A stretch of 51,853 nucleotides of DNA from HB2-32-21 sp003448675 (GTDB lineage Bacteria > Pseudomonadota > Gammaproteobacteria > Pseudomonadales > Porticoccaceae): contig JBFHDK010000013.1 of NCBI GenBank assembly GCA_041584755.1, positions 1 through 51,853 of the forward strand, read 5' to 3'. The notes under the pieces were generated by a model. The model saw only the letters and a program-made list of their open reading frames with translations. It searched no databases and was not told where the DNA came from. A program made the position numbers and the translations under genes. This document shows positions 8,328-17,254 of this stretch, piece after piece. Numbering within the stretch: the stretch's first letter is position 1; each line of letters starts with the position of its first letter.

Positions 8328-9079
8328 GTTGCGTGCTGATTACCGGCGCCAGTTCAGGCATTGGCCTGCAGTTGGCGATCGACTATGCCGCCTCGGGCTG
8401 GCAAGTGATCGCCTGTGGCCGCGATCAGGATAAATTGCGCCGGTCGCTGCAGGACTCGAAAATCAGTGCGTTTCGTAGCTTCGATACTACCGACCCCCAA
8501 GCCTGTGCAACGGCTCTGGCCGGCGACGCCGAACGGGTCGATCTGGCCATTCTCAATGCCGGCACCTGCGAATACATGGATGACGTGCGCCAATTCGACG
8601 CCGCGATGTTTGCCCGGGTGATCAGCACCAACGTGCTGGGCACCGCAAACTGTCTCGCACCGCTGCTGCGCGGTATGGGCCACGGCAGCCGCATCGCAAT
8701 CGTCAGCTCCTCCGTGACCTTTCTGCCACTGACGCGAGCCGAAGCCTATGGCGCCTCCAAAGCGGCCCTGGATTACCTGTGCCGGAGCCTCGCCATAGAT
8801 TGCGCCCGTCTTGGCATTGGTTTCACGCTGATTCGACCGGGCTTTGTCGATACCCCGCTAACGGTACGCAACGACTTCCCGATGCCGGGCCGTGTCGAGT
8901 CCGTAACGGCCAGCAGTGCTATTCGTCGCGGCCTGGCTCACGGCAAACGGGAAATCTGTTTTCCCAGAGCTTTTATTGGAGTATTGCGCTTGTTTTCCTG
9001 GTTGCCGGTGAACCTTTGGCATCGTTTGGCCGTAAAAATGGTTCGAGCAGCGCCCGTCCACGAGGCATCTGATGGGTAA
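8324..9079 (+). CDS. Short-chain dehydrogenase/reductase
   Basis: A classical 251-residue SDR. The dinucleotide motif TGASSGIG is at residues 7-14, LNAG at 77-80, catalytic serines at 128-130 and YGASK at 142-146 (Tyr142, Lys146). Substrate is unknown; in comparable photolyase/cfa operons such SDRs are thought to act on modified lipids, which is inference here. It overlaps the previous gene by four bases and the FAD oxidoreductase gene by eight. Confidence 0.9.
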   Translation: MSCVLITGASSGIGLQLAIDYAASGWQVIACGRDQDKLRRSLQDSKISAFRSFDTTDPQACATALAGDAERVDLAILNAGTCEYMDDVRQFDAAMFARVISTNVLGTANCLAPLLRGMGHGSRIAIVSSSVTFLPLTRAEAYGASKAALDYLCRSLAIDCARLGIGFTLIRPGFVDTPLTVRNDFPMPGRVESVTASSAIRRGLAHGKREICFPRAFIGVLRLFSWLPVNLWHRLAVKMVRAAPVHEASDG

Positions 9080-10319
9080 AAAAATTGCGGTTATTGGCAG
9101 CGGCATATCAGGCCTTACCTGTGCCTATCTGCTGGCGGATCAACACCAGGTTAGCCTCTATGAGTCGAGCCCGACGCTGGGCGGCCATACCGCTACGGTT
9201 GATGTTGACATCGCCGGGCAATCGTACGCGGTGGACACCGGGTTCATCGTGTTTAACGACCGCACTTATCCGAATTTTTTGCACTTACTGGACCGCATTG
9301 GCGTTGCCAAACAGAAGGCGCAAATGAGCTTCAGTGTCAGCCACGCGCAGTCAGGACTCGAATATAACGGTCACAGCCTTACCACCTTATTTGCGCAACG
9401 AAGTAATTTATTTAACCCGCGTTTTTATCGTTTTTTACGCGAAATTATTCGATTTAACGCCCTGGCAAAAAAATCGTTGCGCACGGATTTTTCCAGCCCC
9501 TCCACACTGGGCGGATTTCTTAATCAGCACGGGTTCACGGGCTTTTTCGCCCAGCATTACATTTTGCCGATGGTGGCAGCAATCTGGTCTGGCTCAATGC
9601 AGGAAGCGCGGGATTTTCCACTGATTTTATTTCTGAGGTTTTTTCATAACCATGGCCTGCTCGATATTGTTGATCGACCCCAGTGGTACGTTATTAAAGG
9701 TGGTTCCCGTCAGTACATACCCGGATTCACTGCCAACTTGCAACACATATATCTGAACACCGCGGTCCAGGCCATCGAACGCCAGTCACAGCAGGTATCA
9801 GTCCACAGTACACGAGGTATCGATCAGTTTGACGAGGTAATTCTCGCCTGCCACTCGGACCAGGCCCTGACTCTGCTGGCGGATGCCACCGATGAAGAGC
9901 AACGCGTACTTGGCGCACTGCCCTATTGCGAAAATCAGGTGGTATTACACACTGATACCTGCCTTTTGCCCTGCGCACGAGGAGCCTGGGCAAGCTGGAA
10001 TTATCGCTTTGACGGCGACACCGGGGCGCGGGCCGCGGTGACTTACAACATGAATTTACTGCAGGGCCTGGATTGTCCCCAAACACTGTGCGTGACTCTC
10101 AATCAGAGCGAGCGGATCAGTCCAGAGAAAATCCTGCTGCGGTTTACCTATGCACACCCGGTCATAAATAACGGCAGCTACAAGGCACAAAGTCAGCGCC
10201 ACCAGATCTGCGGACGTAACCACACGCACTTCTGCGGCGCTTATTGGTACAACGGCTTTCATGAAGATGGCGTTAACAGCGCACTGGATGTCTGTCGCCG
10301 CTTGGGGGTGAGGTTCTAA
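9072..10319 (+). CDS. FAD-dependent oxidoreductase (amine-oxidase fold)
   Basis: A 415-residue flavoprotein with an N-terminal Rossmann motif IGSGISG (8-14), the GG-doublet stretch SPTLGGHTATV and VDTGFIVFNDRTYPNF, the latter typical of the group annotated as NAD(P)/FAD-dependent oxidoreductase beside DUF1365 and cfa genes. Homologous genes in the ChrR/sigma-E singlet-oxygen regulon of Rhodobacter take part in making methylated and furan fatty acids; by analogy this protein may desaturate or oxidise a methylated acyl chain (inference). It is immediately followed by DUF1365. Confidence 0.88.
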   Translation: MGKKIAVIGSGISGLTCAYLLADQHQVSLYESSPTLGGHTATVDVDIAGQSYAVDTGFIVFNDRTYPNFLHLLDRIGVAKQKAQMSFSVSHAQSGLEYNGHSLTTLFAQRSNLFNPRFYRFLREIIRFNALAKKSLRTDFSSPSTLGGFLNQHGFTGFFAQHYILPMVAAIWSGSMQEARDFPLILFLRFFHNHGLLDIVDRPQWYVIKGGSRQYIPGFTANLQHIYLNTAVQAIERQSQQVSVHSTRGIDQFDEVILACHSDQALTLLADATDEEQRVLGALPYCENQVVLHTDTCLLPCARGAWASWNYRFDGDTGARAAVTYNMNLLQGLDCPQTLCVTLNQSERISPEKILLRFTYAHPVINNGSYKAQSQRHQICGRNHTHFCGAYWYNGFHEDGVNSALDVCRRLGVRF

Positions 10320-10322
10320 GCC

Positions 10323-11045
10323 ATGAACAGCGCCGTGTACCGGGGGCATGTTCGCCATTGCCGCTATCAGCCCCGAGAGCATGTGTTCAACTTTCCCCTG
10401 TATATGTTAGGGCTCGACCTGGACGAACTGGAAGCACTGGCCGCCAACACCCGTCTGTTTGCGCTGGATGGCTATGCACCGCTCAGCCTGCACCGCAAGG
10501 ACTACCTCGGCGACCCGACTGTGCCACTGAAAACCGCTGTTATCGACACGGTAAATCACCTGGGTGGTAATGGCGCCGGCATTACGCGCGTGATGATGCT
10601 AACCCAGGTGCGCTGTTTTGGCTTTTATTTTAGCCCGGTCAATTTCTACTTTTGCTATACCCCATCATCTGCCAGCTATCTGCTTGCGGAGGTCACTAAT
10701 ACCCCGTGGCGAGAGAGCCACTGTTACCTGGTCGATCTCAACAGCCCGCAACCCACCCCTAAAAGTCACCATGTTTCACCATTCATGAGTATGGCTTTGG
10801 ATTATCACTGGAACATTCAAGCGCCCGCCGAACACATCCTGGTTCATATCGAAAACCGGCAGCAGGAAAACAAGCTTTTTGAAGCAACCCTGAACCTGGT
10901 GAGAGAAGACTGGGGTTCCCGCACGCTGCGCCAGGCCCTGTTGCGCTGGCCTTTGATGACAGTGAGCATTGTTCGCGGGATCTACTGGCAAGCTCTGCGT
11001 TTGTGGATGAAAGCCATGCCCGTTTATCAGCACCCCGGCAAATAG
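10323..11045 (+). CDS. DUF1365 protein
   Basis: A 240-residue DUF1365 protein. Family traits include the start YRGHVRHCRYQPREHVFNF, the HRKDYLGD block, VRCFGFYFSPVNFYFCY in the middle and HVSPFMSMALDYHW later. It is nearly always encoded between the FAD oxidoreductase and a cyclopropane-synthase-like methyltransferase, as here, and is thought to take part in the same lipid modification. Biochemical function is not established. Three bases separate it from the FAD gene and two from cfa. Confidence 0.92.
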   Translation: MNSAVYRGHVRHCRYQPREHVFNFPLYMLGLDLDELEALAANTRLFALDGYAPLSLHRKDYLGDPTVPLKTAVIDTVNHLGGNGAGITRVMMLTQVRCFGFYFSPVNFYFCYTPSSASYLLAEVTNTPWRESHCYLVDLNSPQPTPKSHHVSPFMSMALDYHWNIQAPAEHILVHIENRQQENKLFEATLNLVREDWGSRTLRQALLRWPLMTVSIVRGIYWQALRLWMKAMPVYQHPGK

Positions 11046-11047
11046 AC

Positions 11048-12298
11048 ATGGAAAAAACACTCGACAATCCGGCGCTAACGAGGACCCAGAAAATAGCTCG
11101 CGCGCAGATATTCAAGCTGTTAAAACAACTGGAAAATGTCGAGCTGTTAGTTGAGGAAAACAGCGAAAGTCATCGCTTTGGCCGCGCCGATACCGCGCTG
11201 AGGGCTTCTTTGCAGGTCCATTCACCGGAATTTTATCGCCGTGTGTTGTTTGGCGGCAGTATCGCGGCGGGAGAAACCTGGGTCGAGGAACTGTGGTCCT
11301 CACCCGACCTGGTCAGTGTGATTCGCATCTTTGCTCGCAGTCTGGAGCAGGTCGAGTCGCTCGAAAGCCGCCTGGCCTGGTTGCGCAAACCCGTGGAAAT
11401 GGTGTGGCAATTCAGCAGGCGTAATACACAGCGCGGCAGTCGCGCCAATATCGCGGCTCACTATGACCTCGGCAACGACATGTATGCGCTTTTTCTGGAT
11501 CCGATGATGCAATATTCGTCGGCCATTTTCCCTTTTCCCGATGCCACCCTTTCTCAGGCACAACGACATAAAGTCAAAACCATTTGCGAGAAACTCGAAT
11601 TGCAGCCTGGTGACCAGGTACTGGAAATCGGCAGCGGCTGGGGTGGCTTGGCCTGTTATATGGCCAATCACTTTGGCTGCCAAGTGACGACAACCACGCT
11701 GTCGCAAGCACAGTATGAATATGCGAAAAAAAATATCGCCGTACAAGGCTTGCAGGACAGGGTGAGCATCCTATTGCAGGACTATCGCCAGCTAACGGGG
11801 CAATACGACAAGATTGTATCTGTCGAGATGATTGAGGCGGTCGGTCACGACTTTTTGCCTATTTATTTCAAGCAATTGGGCCGCCTTTTAAAGCCCAGCG
11901 GACAGATGCTCATTCAGGCGATCACCATTGCTGATCAACGCTACCGGCAATATCGCCGCAGTCAGGATTTTATTCAGCGCTATATTTTCCCCGGTGGCGC
12001 CTTACCCAGTCTCAGTGAAATGTGCCGACACTTGCACCAGCAAACCGATATGACCGTCAGCGCCGTGAGTACTCACGGCCACGATTATGCACAAACACTT
12101 TACCTTTGGCAGCGAGCATTCCACGCAAAGGCCGGGCGTCTAATGCAACTGGGTTACGACGCTGATTTCCAGCGCCTCTGGCAATTTTATTTTGCCTATT
12201 GCGAAGCGGGATTTCGCGAAGGCGCCATTGACCTGCTGCAATTCGAAGCCAAAAAGCCGGAGGTTCGCCGATGTCTAAATGGCAATGGTGCCAACTGA
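11048..12298 (+). CDS. cfa: Cyclopropane-fatty-acyl-phospholipid synthase family methyltransferase
   Basis: This 416-residue SAM-dependent enzyme methylates unsaturated acyl chains of membrane phospholipids. It shows the lipid-binding region IAAHYDLGNDMYALFLDP, the SAM loop VLEIGSGWGG around 191-200, VSVEMIEAVGHDF (bicarbonate/active-site region) and QDFIQRYIFPGG. The ATG at 11048 is two bases after the DUF1365 stop; an earlier in-frame ATG at 11003 lies inside DUF1365 and is less likely. In this operon type the product may be a methylated unsaturated acid, precursor of furan fatty acids, rather than a cyclopropane ring (inference). Its 3' end overlaps DUF2878 by 28 bases. Confidence 0.94.
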   Translation: MEKTLDNPALTRTQKIARAQIFKLLKQLENVELLVEENSESHRFGRADTALRASLQVHSPEFYRRVLFGGSIAAGETWVEELWSSPDLVSVIRIFARSLEQVESLESRLAWLRKPVEMVWQFSRRNTQRGSRANIAAHYDLGNDMYALFLDPMMQYSSAIFPFPDATLSQAQRHKVKTICEKLELQPGDQVLEIGSGWGGLACYMANHFGCQVTTTTLSQAQYEYAKKNIAVQGLQDRVSILLQDYRQLTGQYDKIVSVEMIEAVGHDFLPIYFKQLGRLLKPSGQMLIQAITIADQRYRQYRRSQDFIQRYIFPGGALPSLSEMCRHLHQQTDMTVSAVSTHGHDYAQTLYLWQRAFHAKAGRLMQLGYDADFQRLWQFYFAYCEAGFREGAIDLLQFEAKKPEVRRCLNGNGAN

Positions 12299-12759
12299 TC
12301 GGTTTTCAAGCCTACTGGATGATCGCCGTGCTCGGGCAAAATCCGATGACGTGGTTGTGCCTGGCACTGCTGGGTTTGCATTTTAGTTTTAGCCCCAGCC
12401 CGAAACGGGACCTGTGGATTTTGCCCCTGGCGCTACCCGGCATCATCGTGGATAGCCTGTTGACGCGGTTGGGGTTTTTCCAATTTGACCATTTTCCATA
12501 CTGGCTCGGGCTGCTATGGATCGGCTTTGTATTGACCATAGGGCACAGCCAGCGCTGGATGTATCGGGTTCCGGCGGCGCTGCTGCCTGTATTGGGCGCG
12601 ATCGCCGGCTGCGCTGCTTATCTGGGCGCCTGGCGACTCGGCGCGGTGGAGTTTTTATACGGCCCGCTGACTGTGGCGCTGGTTATCGCGCTAGCCTGGG
12701 CAGTGTTATTGCCGTCGATGGTAATGTTCGATAAAAGATTGCGGGGACCGTATGACTAA
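12271..12759 (+). CDS. DUF2878 inner-membrane protein
   Basis: A 162-residue hydrophobic protein with about five membrane segments (for example WLCLALLGLHFSF, LWILPLALPGIIVD, PYWLGLLWIGFVLTIGHSQR, LTVALVIALAWAVLLP), matching DUF2878. Function is unknown; it co-occurs with the FAD/DUF1365/cfa set. It overlaps cfa by 28 bases and the next gene by eight. Confidence 0.87.
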   Translation: MSKWQWCQLIGFQAYWMIAVLGQNPMTWLCLALLGLHFSFSPSPKRDLWILPLALPGIIVDSLLTRLGFFQFDHFPYWLGLLWIGFVLTIGHSQRWMYRVPAALLPVLGAIAGCAAYLGAWRLGAVEFLYGPLTVALVIALAWAVLLPSMVMFDKRLRGPYD

Positions 12760-13402
12760 CAAGGCCGGCTTACTACCTGCACCGATACAAGGCTTTACCT
12801 TCCGATGCGCCCGCGATCGAAGTCCCATGAAATTTTGCTTAGCACTGCTTGCAGCGAGCTTGCTGTACGTCGCGGTACACAATAAAGCAGTGGCCAGTTC
12901 GCCTGAGAGCGATCCATTGCAGGGCCTGATTCTGGTGGGCCAGGGAGAAATGCGCTGGATGGTGTGGCACCTCTACGACGCAAGGCTTTACAGCAAAGAC
13001 GGCGCCTATCGTCCAAACACCTACCCGCTGGCATTGGCGATCAACTACGCGCGAGCGATTAACAAAAAACAGCTGATAACCGCGACTACCCAATCCTGGT
13101 CACACCTGGATATCGACCCCAAGCCACACTGGCCACAATGGCTGGCACACATCTGGCCTTCAGTCAGTAAAAACGATGAGTTAGTGTTTTACGTCGACAT
13201 TACTGGCGCAGGTCGGTTTTACTATAACAGCGCGTTGATTGGCGAGATCGATGACCCGGCGTTTAGCGCTGCTTTCCTGGCAATATGGCTCGATCCGCAA
13301 ACTTCTCGAAAAGCGCTCCGCAGTCAGCTTGTGGGCCGTCGCGTACCGCCCACTGAGCAAAGCAAGAGCACGCGGAAGCAATCTGATGATCAAGGCGGCT
13401 AG
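12752..13402 (+). CDS. Chalcone-isomerase-like secreted protein
   Basis: Resembles the bacterial chalcone-isomerase-like family (VGQGEMRWMVWHLYDARLYS, then LAINYARAINKKQLI and the late strand block GRFYYNSALIGEIDDPAF). Members are periplasmic proteins of unknown function, perhaps fatty-acid binding like plant CHI-fold proteins. Two starts are possible: 12752, overlapping DUF2878 and preceded by GGGGA, or ATG 12827, which begins directly with a signal peptide (MKFCLALLAASLLYVAVHNKAVA). The longer start is given for its ribosome binding site; mature protein is the same. The next gene starts two bases after the stop. Confidence 0.8.
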   Translation: MTNKAGLLPAPIQGFTFRCARDRSPMKFCLALLAASLLYVAVHNKAVASSPESDPLQGLILVGQGEMRWMVWHLYDARLYSKDGAYRPNTYPLALAINYARAINKKQLITATTQSWSHLDIDPKPHWPQWLAHIWPSVSKNDELVFYVDITGAGRFYYNSALIGEIDDPAFSAAFLAIWLDPQTSRKALRSQLVGRRVPPTEQSKSTRKQSDDQGG

Positions 13403-13404
13403 GC

Positions 13405-13881
13405 ATGAATATCTTTGTACTCGACGAAAATATCGCGCATTGCGCACGCTACCACTGCGACAAGCATGTGGTCAAAATGGTCCTCGAGAGCGTTCAGATC
13501 CTGTGTACGGCGCTGAATAAAAAAGGGTTTTCAACACCTTATAAACCCACCCATGAAAAGCACCCCTGTGTGATCTGGGTAGAATCCTCTTACGCAAATT
13601 TTCTCTGGCTGAACGAGCTTGCGGTCGCCCTCAATGAAGAATACCGATTTCGTTTTGACAAAGCCCATGACCACGCTTCAATAGCAGTATTGTCGAAAAT
13701 CGAAAACTTGCGCTATGCGGATTTAGGTTTGACTGAATACGTCCAGGCAATGCCGGAACCGTACAAAATAGCCGGCGATGCGGTCACGGCATATCGCAAT
13801 TTTTATCGAGGGGAAAAACGCCACTTCGCGGTCTGGAAGCGACGTCCAACCCCCGACTGGATGTCCGAGAAGCCGCGATGA
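13405..13881 (+). CDS. Phage-type conserved protein, possibly DNA-repair related
   Basis: A 158-residue protein starting MNIFVLDENIAHCARYHCDK and containing HVVKMVLESVQILCTAL, THEKHPCVIWVESSYANFLWL and YRNFYRGEKRHFAVWKRR. This family is common in bacteriophage genomes; database names sometimes relate it to pyrimidine-dimer glycosylases, a link recalled, not proven. Its place two bases after the chalcone-isomerase-like gene puts it last in the photolyase operon, which would suit a role in UV damage. Function is uncertain. Confidence 0.72.
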   Translation: MNIFVLDENIAHCARYHCDKHVVKMVLESVQILCTALNKKGFSTPYKPTHEKHPCVIWVESSYANFLWLNELAVALNEEYRFRFDKAHDHASIAVLSKIENLRYADLGLTEYVQAMPEPYKIAGDAVTAYRNFYRGEKRHFAVWKRRPTPDWMSEKPR

Positions 13882-14119
13882 TAGGTAATTCAGTAGTGGA
13901 GGTTAGGCACGGATGTGTACTGCCATCAATACTTCGGCTTACCCCTCCTTGCCCGCAACCAGCCATCGCCAACGATCGGAGCTTCGGCGTTTGGCGGCAC
14001 GTTAGCTCCCAGGCAATTCATCGGCTAAGGAGAATAGCTTGATCGTAGGGATTGAATGACTTCTGCAGGTCGATGCACAAGCCATAACCCACAACATCCG
14101 GCATCAGCATGATCAGACG

Positions 14120-15424
14120 CTAGGTGTTTACCATCAACGAGGGAGGCATTTGCGGTTTGCGCGGCGCCGCCAGCCAAAGCATGGCGGGCGCAAGGATAGC
14201 GAAGCATGCCGCGACCACCAGCATCAAATCGTAAGCCCCGGAAATGTCATAGAGAAAGCCACCCAGCCAGGAGCCGGTGGCCCCGCCCAGGGCCGCAAAC
14301 ATGGACAGCAAGCCAAAAATACTGGGAAAACGCGGCCCGGCAAACAGGTCCCTGGCCGCCGAGGGGATGATCGGTGCATTGGCCGCGTACCCAACGCCGA
14401 TTAATACCGCAAACGCGATAGGCATAGCCAAGCCGGGAATAGTGTCGATCAAGGCCAGCGCCCCCACCGACAGCAATGTGCAGAACAAGCCCAGGGTATA
14501 AGTAGTCTCGCGGCCAATGCGATCCGATAGCGCCCCCCAGATAATTTTACCGGGAATACTGGCAACACCGAGGATGCCCACGATCACCGAACCCATGGTT
14601 TTGGCGACACCGTGATCCACCATAAAGGCAAACTGGTGCATGATCAGCAGCTGAGACAGGGCGCCACCGGTGAAAAAAGCCAACACGGCGCAGCGAAAGC
14701 TACGCGAGCGGGCGGCACTTTTTACTGTCCACTCCGCATCAGGCGTAATGGCAGCGGCAGCTGCGGACGTCTTAGGTTTTGCCCCGGTGGATACATGCTG
14801 CTCTGATGCTTGTAGTTGCGTTGTATCCGCACTTTCTGGCAAACGCAAAATAAAAAAAGCCGCGGGCCAGATCACCAGGAGCACAATGGCAGCGAGTATC
14901 TGGAAAGCAGTCCGCCAATGGAAAGCCTCGATTAAACCGTTCGTCAGAGGGACCACCGCCAAAATACCCACACCGATACCGGCGGTAACGATACCCAGGA
15001 CCGTGCCCACTTTATGGGGAAACCAACGCTCGGCAAGGATCACCGATGGCACCCAACCGCAGGCGCCCAGACCCACGGCGGTCACCACACCGAAGGACAG
15101 ATAAAGCTGCCACCATTGGTTGACCTGGGAACTTAGCAACAGTCCACTGGCCATTATCACCGAGCCCACCATCATCAGGCGAGTGGGGCCAAACTGTTCA
15201 ACCAGGCGACCGGCAAAAGGCCCGAACATCCCGTGGGCCAGAATAAACACCGACATCGCCCCGGCGGTAACCGAGCGCGACCAACCAAAGTGATCAATAA
15301 GGGCCACGAGAAACACGGAGTAGGAATACCAGATACCGTAGAGCAAACCCAGGGTAAGGAATAAGGTACCAACAACGAAAGCGCCACGCCGAAAGGCTTG
15401 GCTCGAGACCGGGTTCTGGGTCAA
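14120..15424 (-). CDS. MFS transporter (oxalate/formate or monocarboxylate type)
   Basis: A 434-residue major-facilitator carrier with 12 predicted membrane helices. After the first helix (LFLTLGLLYGIWYSYSVFLV) come the motif-A-like loop GPFAGRLVEQFGPTR and a central loop of low complexity (AAAAAI) between helices 6 and 7, followed by WGALSDRIGRETTY in the second half. This pattern fits the OFA/MCT-like group that carries organic acids. The TTG at 15424 is preferred over an ATG 78 bases upstream because AGGAG lies six bases before it. As the last gene of the minus-strand island it is a good candidate for uptake of the island's substrate. Confidence 0.85.
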   Translation of the reverse strand: MTQNPVSSQAFRRGAFVVGTLFLTLGLLYGIWYSYSVFLVALIDHFGWSRSVTAGAMSVFILAHGMFGPFAGRLVEQFGPTRLMMVGSVIMASGLLLSSQVNQWWQLYLSFGVVTAVGLGACGWVPSVILAERWFPHKVGTVLGIVTAGIGVGILAVVPLTNGLIEAFHWRTAFQILAAIVLLVIWPAAFFILRLPESADTTQLQASEQHVSTGAKPKTSAAAAAITPDAEWTVKSAARSRSFRCAVLAFFTGGALSQLLIMHQFAFMVDHGVAKTMGSVIVGILGVASIPGKIIWGALSDRIGRETTYTLGLFCTLLSVGALALIDTIPGLAMPIAFAVLIGVGYAANAPIIPSAARDLFAGPRFPSIFGLLSMFAALGGATGSWLGGFLYDISGAYDLMLVVAACFAILAPAMLWLAAPRKPQMPPSLMVNT

Positions 15425-15591
15425 GAAAATCTCCTGAATGAAACGACTGCGAATCAACAACGACATGCCGCCAGCACACCCACGGCGGACAGCTGGCGAC
15501 AAACAACCTAAATTTTTTTACTACCGGATAAAAACCGGGGACGCTCCCGTTAGCTACCTCGCCCCGGTCACATGGACAAGCCTTGGTTACG

Positions 15592-16344
15592 TTACTGCGC
15601 GCCCCAACCACCGTCGACTACAAATTCCGACGCGGTAATAAATTTGGCCTCGTCGCTACACAGAAACAGCGACATGGTGGCAATATCGATGGGTTCGCCC
15701 ATGCACCCCAGAGGCGTGGTCGCCGTTATCTCGGCGATGTAATCAGCGGTCAGGGTATCGGCCAGCGGCGTTTTAATAATGCCAGGATGAACCGAATTAA
15801 TACGCACGCCCTGTTTGGCATACTCGAGGCCCGCTGACTTGGTCATCAACCTCACCGCACCCTTGGCACCATGATAGGCCACCATGCTGGGGGTGCCGAT
15901 AATGCCGTATAGAGAGGAAATGTTAACGATGGCGCCGTTGCCCGACTTCTTCAGCTCGGGCATGCAGGCTTTCATACCCAGCCAGACACCGGTCTGACAA
16001 ATGGATACCACCCTGTTGAACCCTTCTAGGGTCTCCTCTTCAACGCCGCTGAAGTTGGCCACGCCGGCATTATTAACCAGAGTAGTGATAGCACCGTATT
16101 TGTCGACCGTGGTTTTGACGACATTGGCCCAATCCGCTTCGCTGGTGACGTCGTGGCGCACAAAAATCGCATCGCCACCCTCGCCTTCAATGGCTTTCAC
16201 CACGTTTGCACCCAGCTCTTCCTGGATATCGGTGACCACCACCTTAGCGCCCTCACTCGCGTAAAGATGCGCGTGGGCCTCACCAATGCCGCTGGCGCCG
16301 CCGGTGATAATGGCTACTTTGCCTTCGAGTCTGCTACCCATCAT
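15592..16344 (-). CDS. Short-chain dehydrogenase/reductase
   Basis: A 250-residue classical SDR: TGGASGIG near residue 14, NNAG, catalytic SS in NISSLYG and YHGAK. It belongs to the group annotated as 3-alpha/20-beta-hydroxysteroid dehydrogenase or glucose dehydrogenase, with the VVSICQTGVWLGMKA segment also seen in the island's plus-strand SDR at 26071 (VIEVNQTGVFLGMKA). Two ATGs are adjacent (16344 and 16341) after AGGAG. Substrate is unknown, probably an alicyclic alcohol or ketone. It lies upstream of the MFS gene with a 167-base gap. Confidence 0.9.
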   Translation of the reverse strand: MMGSRLEGKVAIITGGASGIGEAHAHLYASEGAKVVVTDIQEELGANVVKAIEGEGGDAIFVRHDVTSEADWANVVKTTVDKYGAITTLVNNAGVANFSGVEEETLEGFNRVVSICQTGVWLGMKACMPELKKSGNGAIVNISSLYGIIGTPSMVAYHGAKGAVRLMTKSAGLEYAKQGVRINSVHPGIIKTPLADTLTADYIAEITATTPLGCMGEPIDIATMSLFLCSDEAKFITASEFVVDGGWGAQ

Positions 16345-16446
16345 TGTTCTCCTGATTAGTTCGCCCAGACAGTCTCCGAGCCAATACCTGGTTCAGAGCG
16401 CCGGGTTGTGATTCGGTAAGTTAAAAAAAGGGACCGCAGTATGCGT

Positions 16447-16462
16447 TACCGAACGGTCGGTA
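16447..16462. promoter_or_regulatory. TetR-type palindromic operator candidate
   Basis: The 16-base sequence taccgaacggtcggta has perfect 6-base arms (TACCGA/TCGGTA) around four bases. It lies about 105 bases upstream of the SDR start at 16344 and just after the SRAP gene stop. The ACCGA...TCGGT form is typical of TetR-family operators. No TetR gene is in the window. Confidence 0.5.
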
Positions 16463-16500
16463 TTCAACCGTGGAAAACAAGCCCGTTAGCCACCCCGATG

Positions 16501-17163
16501 TCAGCGGGCTAGCAGCGGCGCGCATAACCCGGCACCTTCGTTGCGCGGATTATTCACCTGCTGACTGACCGGGTAATAGCCCAACTCCAGCTCATTAGCT
16601 GGGGTTACATCGGGACCTAGCAACTCAGCACAACTGTCGGGCTTGCCCTCCAGCCATTCCCTGGCTTTGAAAAGCGGTACGAATAACGGCATCCGGGGAT
16701 GGATAAAAGCAATCGCCGGGCTGGCCGCCCGGGTGATCATGGTACAGGATTGAAACTGCTCAGGACCCGAACCCCACTGATCCCACAAACCGGCACAGAC
16801 CAGAGGCTCGCCGCTGGCGGCAAACAGGTAATAAGGCTGCTTGCCGCCGTTAAGCGTTTGCCACTCATAATAGCCCTGCAGGGGAATCAGGCAGCGTTGG
16901 CCATGATTCCATGCACCCCTGAAGGCGGGCTTACCGATGAGGGATTCAGATCTGGCATTAAAGGTGGCATACCGGGTACTGGCTGTTTTTGACCAGGCAG
17001 GCACCAGACCCCACTGCATGGGGGCACCCCCTTCCTTGGTAAACGCCGCGATATCCGCGCCCGGTGCGATGTTGTAACTAACCTCAACTTCATCGGGCCA
17101 GTCACCCAGAATATCCCCCCAGCGGCCCATGTCCTGGACATGGTTGGCAAAACGTCCACACAC
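16501..17163 (-). CDS. SRAP-domain protein (YedK/HMCES type)
   Basis: SRAP proteins bind abasic sites in single-stranded DNA and form a thiazolidine crosslink through Cys2. All key residues are visible in this 220-residue protein: MCGRF with Cys2, YNIAPG at 30-35, FNARSE with Asn69, CLIPLQGYYEW with Glu100, and HPRMPLF with His155. It is a complete and probably active member. The location, between two catabolic-type SDR genes on the same strand, is odd, and no functional link to them is apparent. Confidence 0.93.
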   Translation of the reverse strand: MCGRFANHVQDMGRWGDILGDWPDEVEVSYNIAPGADIAAFTKEGGAPMQWGLVPAWSKTASTRYATFNARSESLIGKPAFRGAWNHGQRCLIPLQGYYEWQTLNGGKQPYYLFAASGEPLVCAGLWDQWGSGPEQFQSCTMITRAASPAIAFIHPRMPLFVPLFKAREWLEGKPDSCAELLGPDVTPANELELGYYPVSQQVNNPRNEGAGLCAPLLAR

Positions 17164-17254
17164 AATTTATGCCTGCTTTGTCAGCCGGGCTTTTGGCCCA
17201 CCGGCCGTCCCCAACACCTCTCGGGCTGCCCGATCCAGAAGGACCGAAGGGTGA

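Noticed and set aside
13882..14119. Possible gene remnant between the light operon and the MFS gene
   Set aside because: Short open frames here lack ribosome binding sites and recognisable similarity; no repeat ends were seen, so no pseudogene can be claimed.
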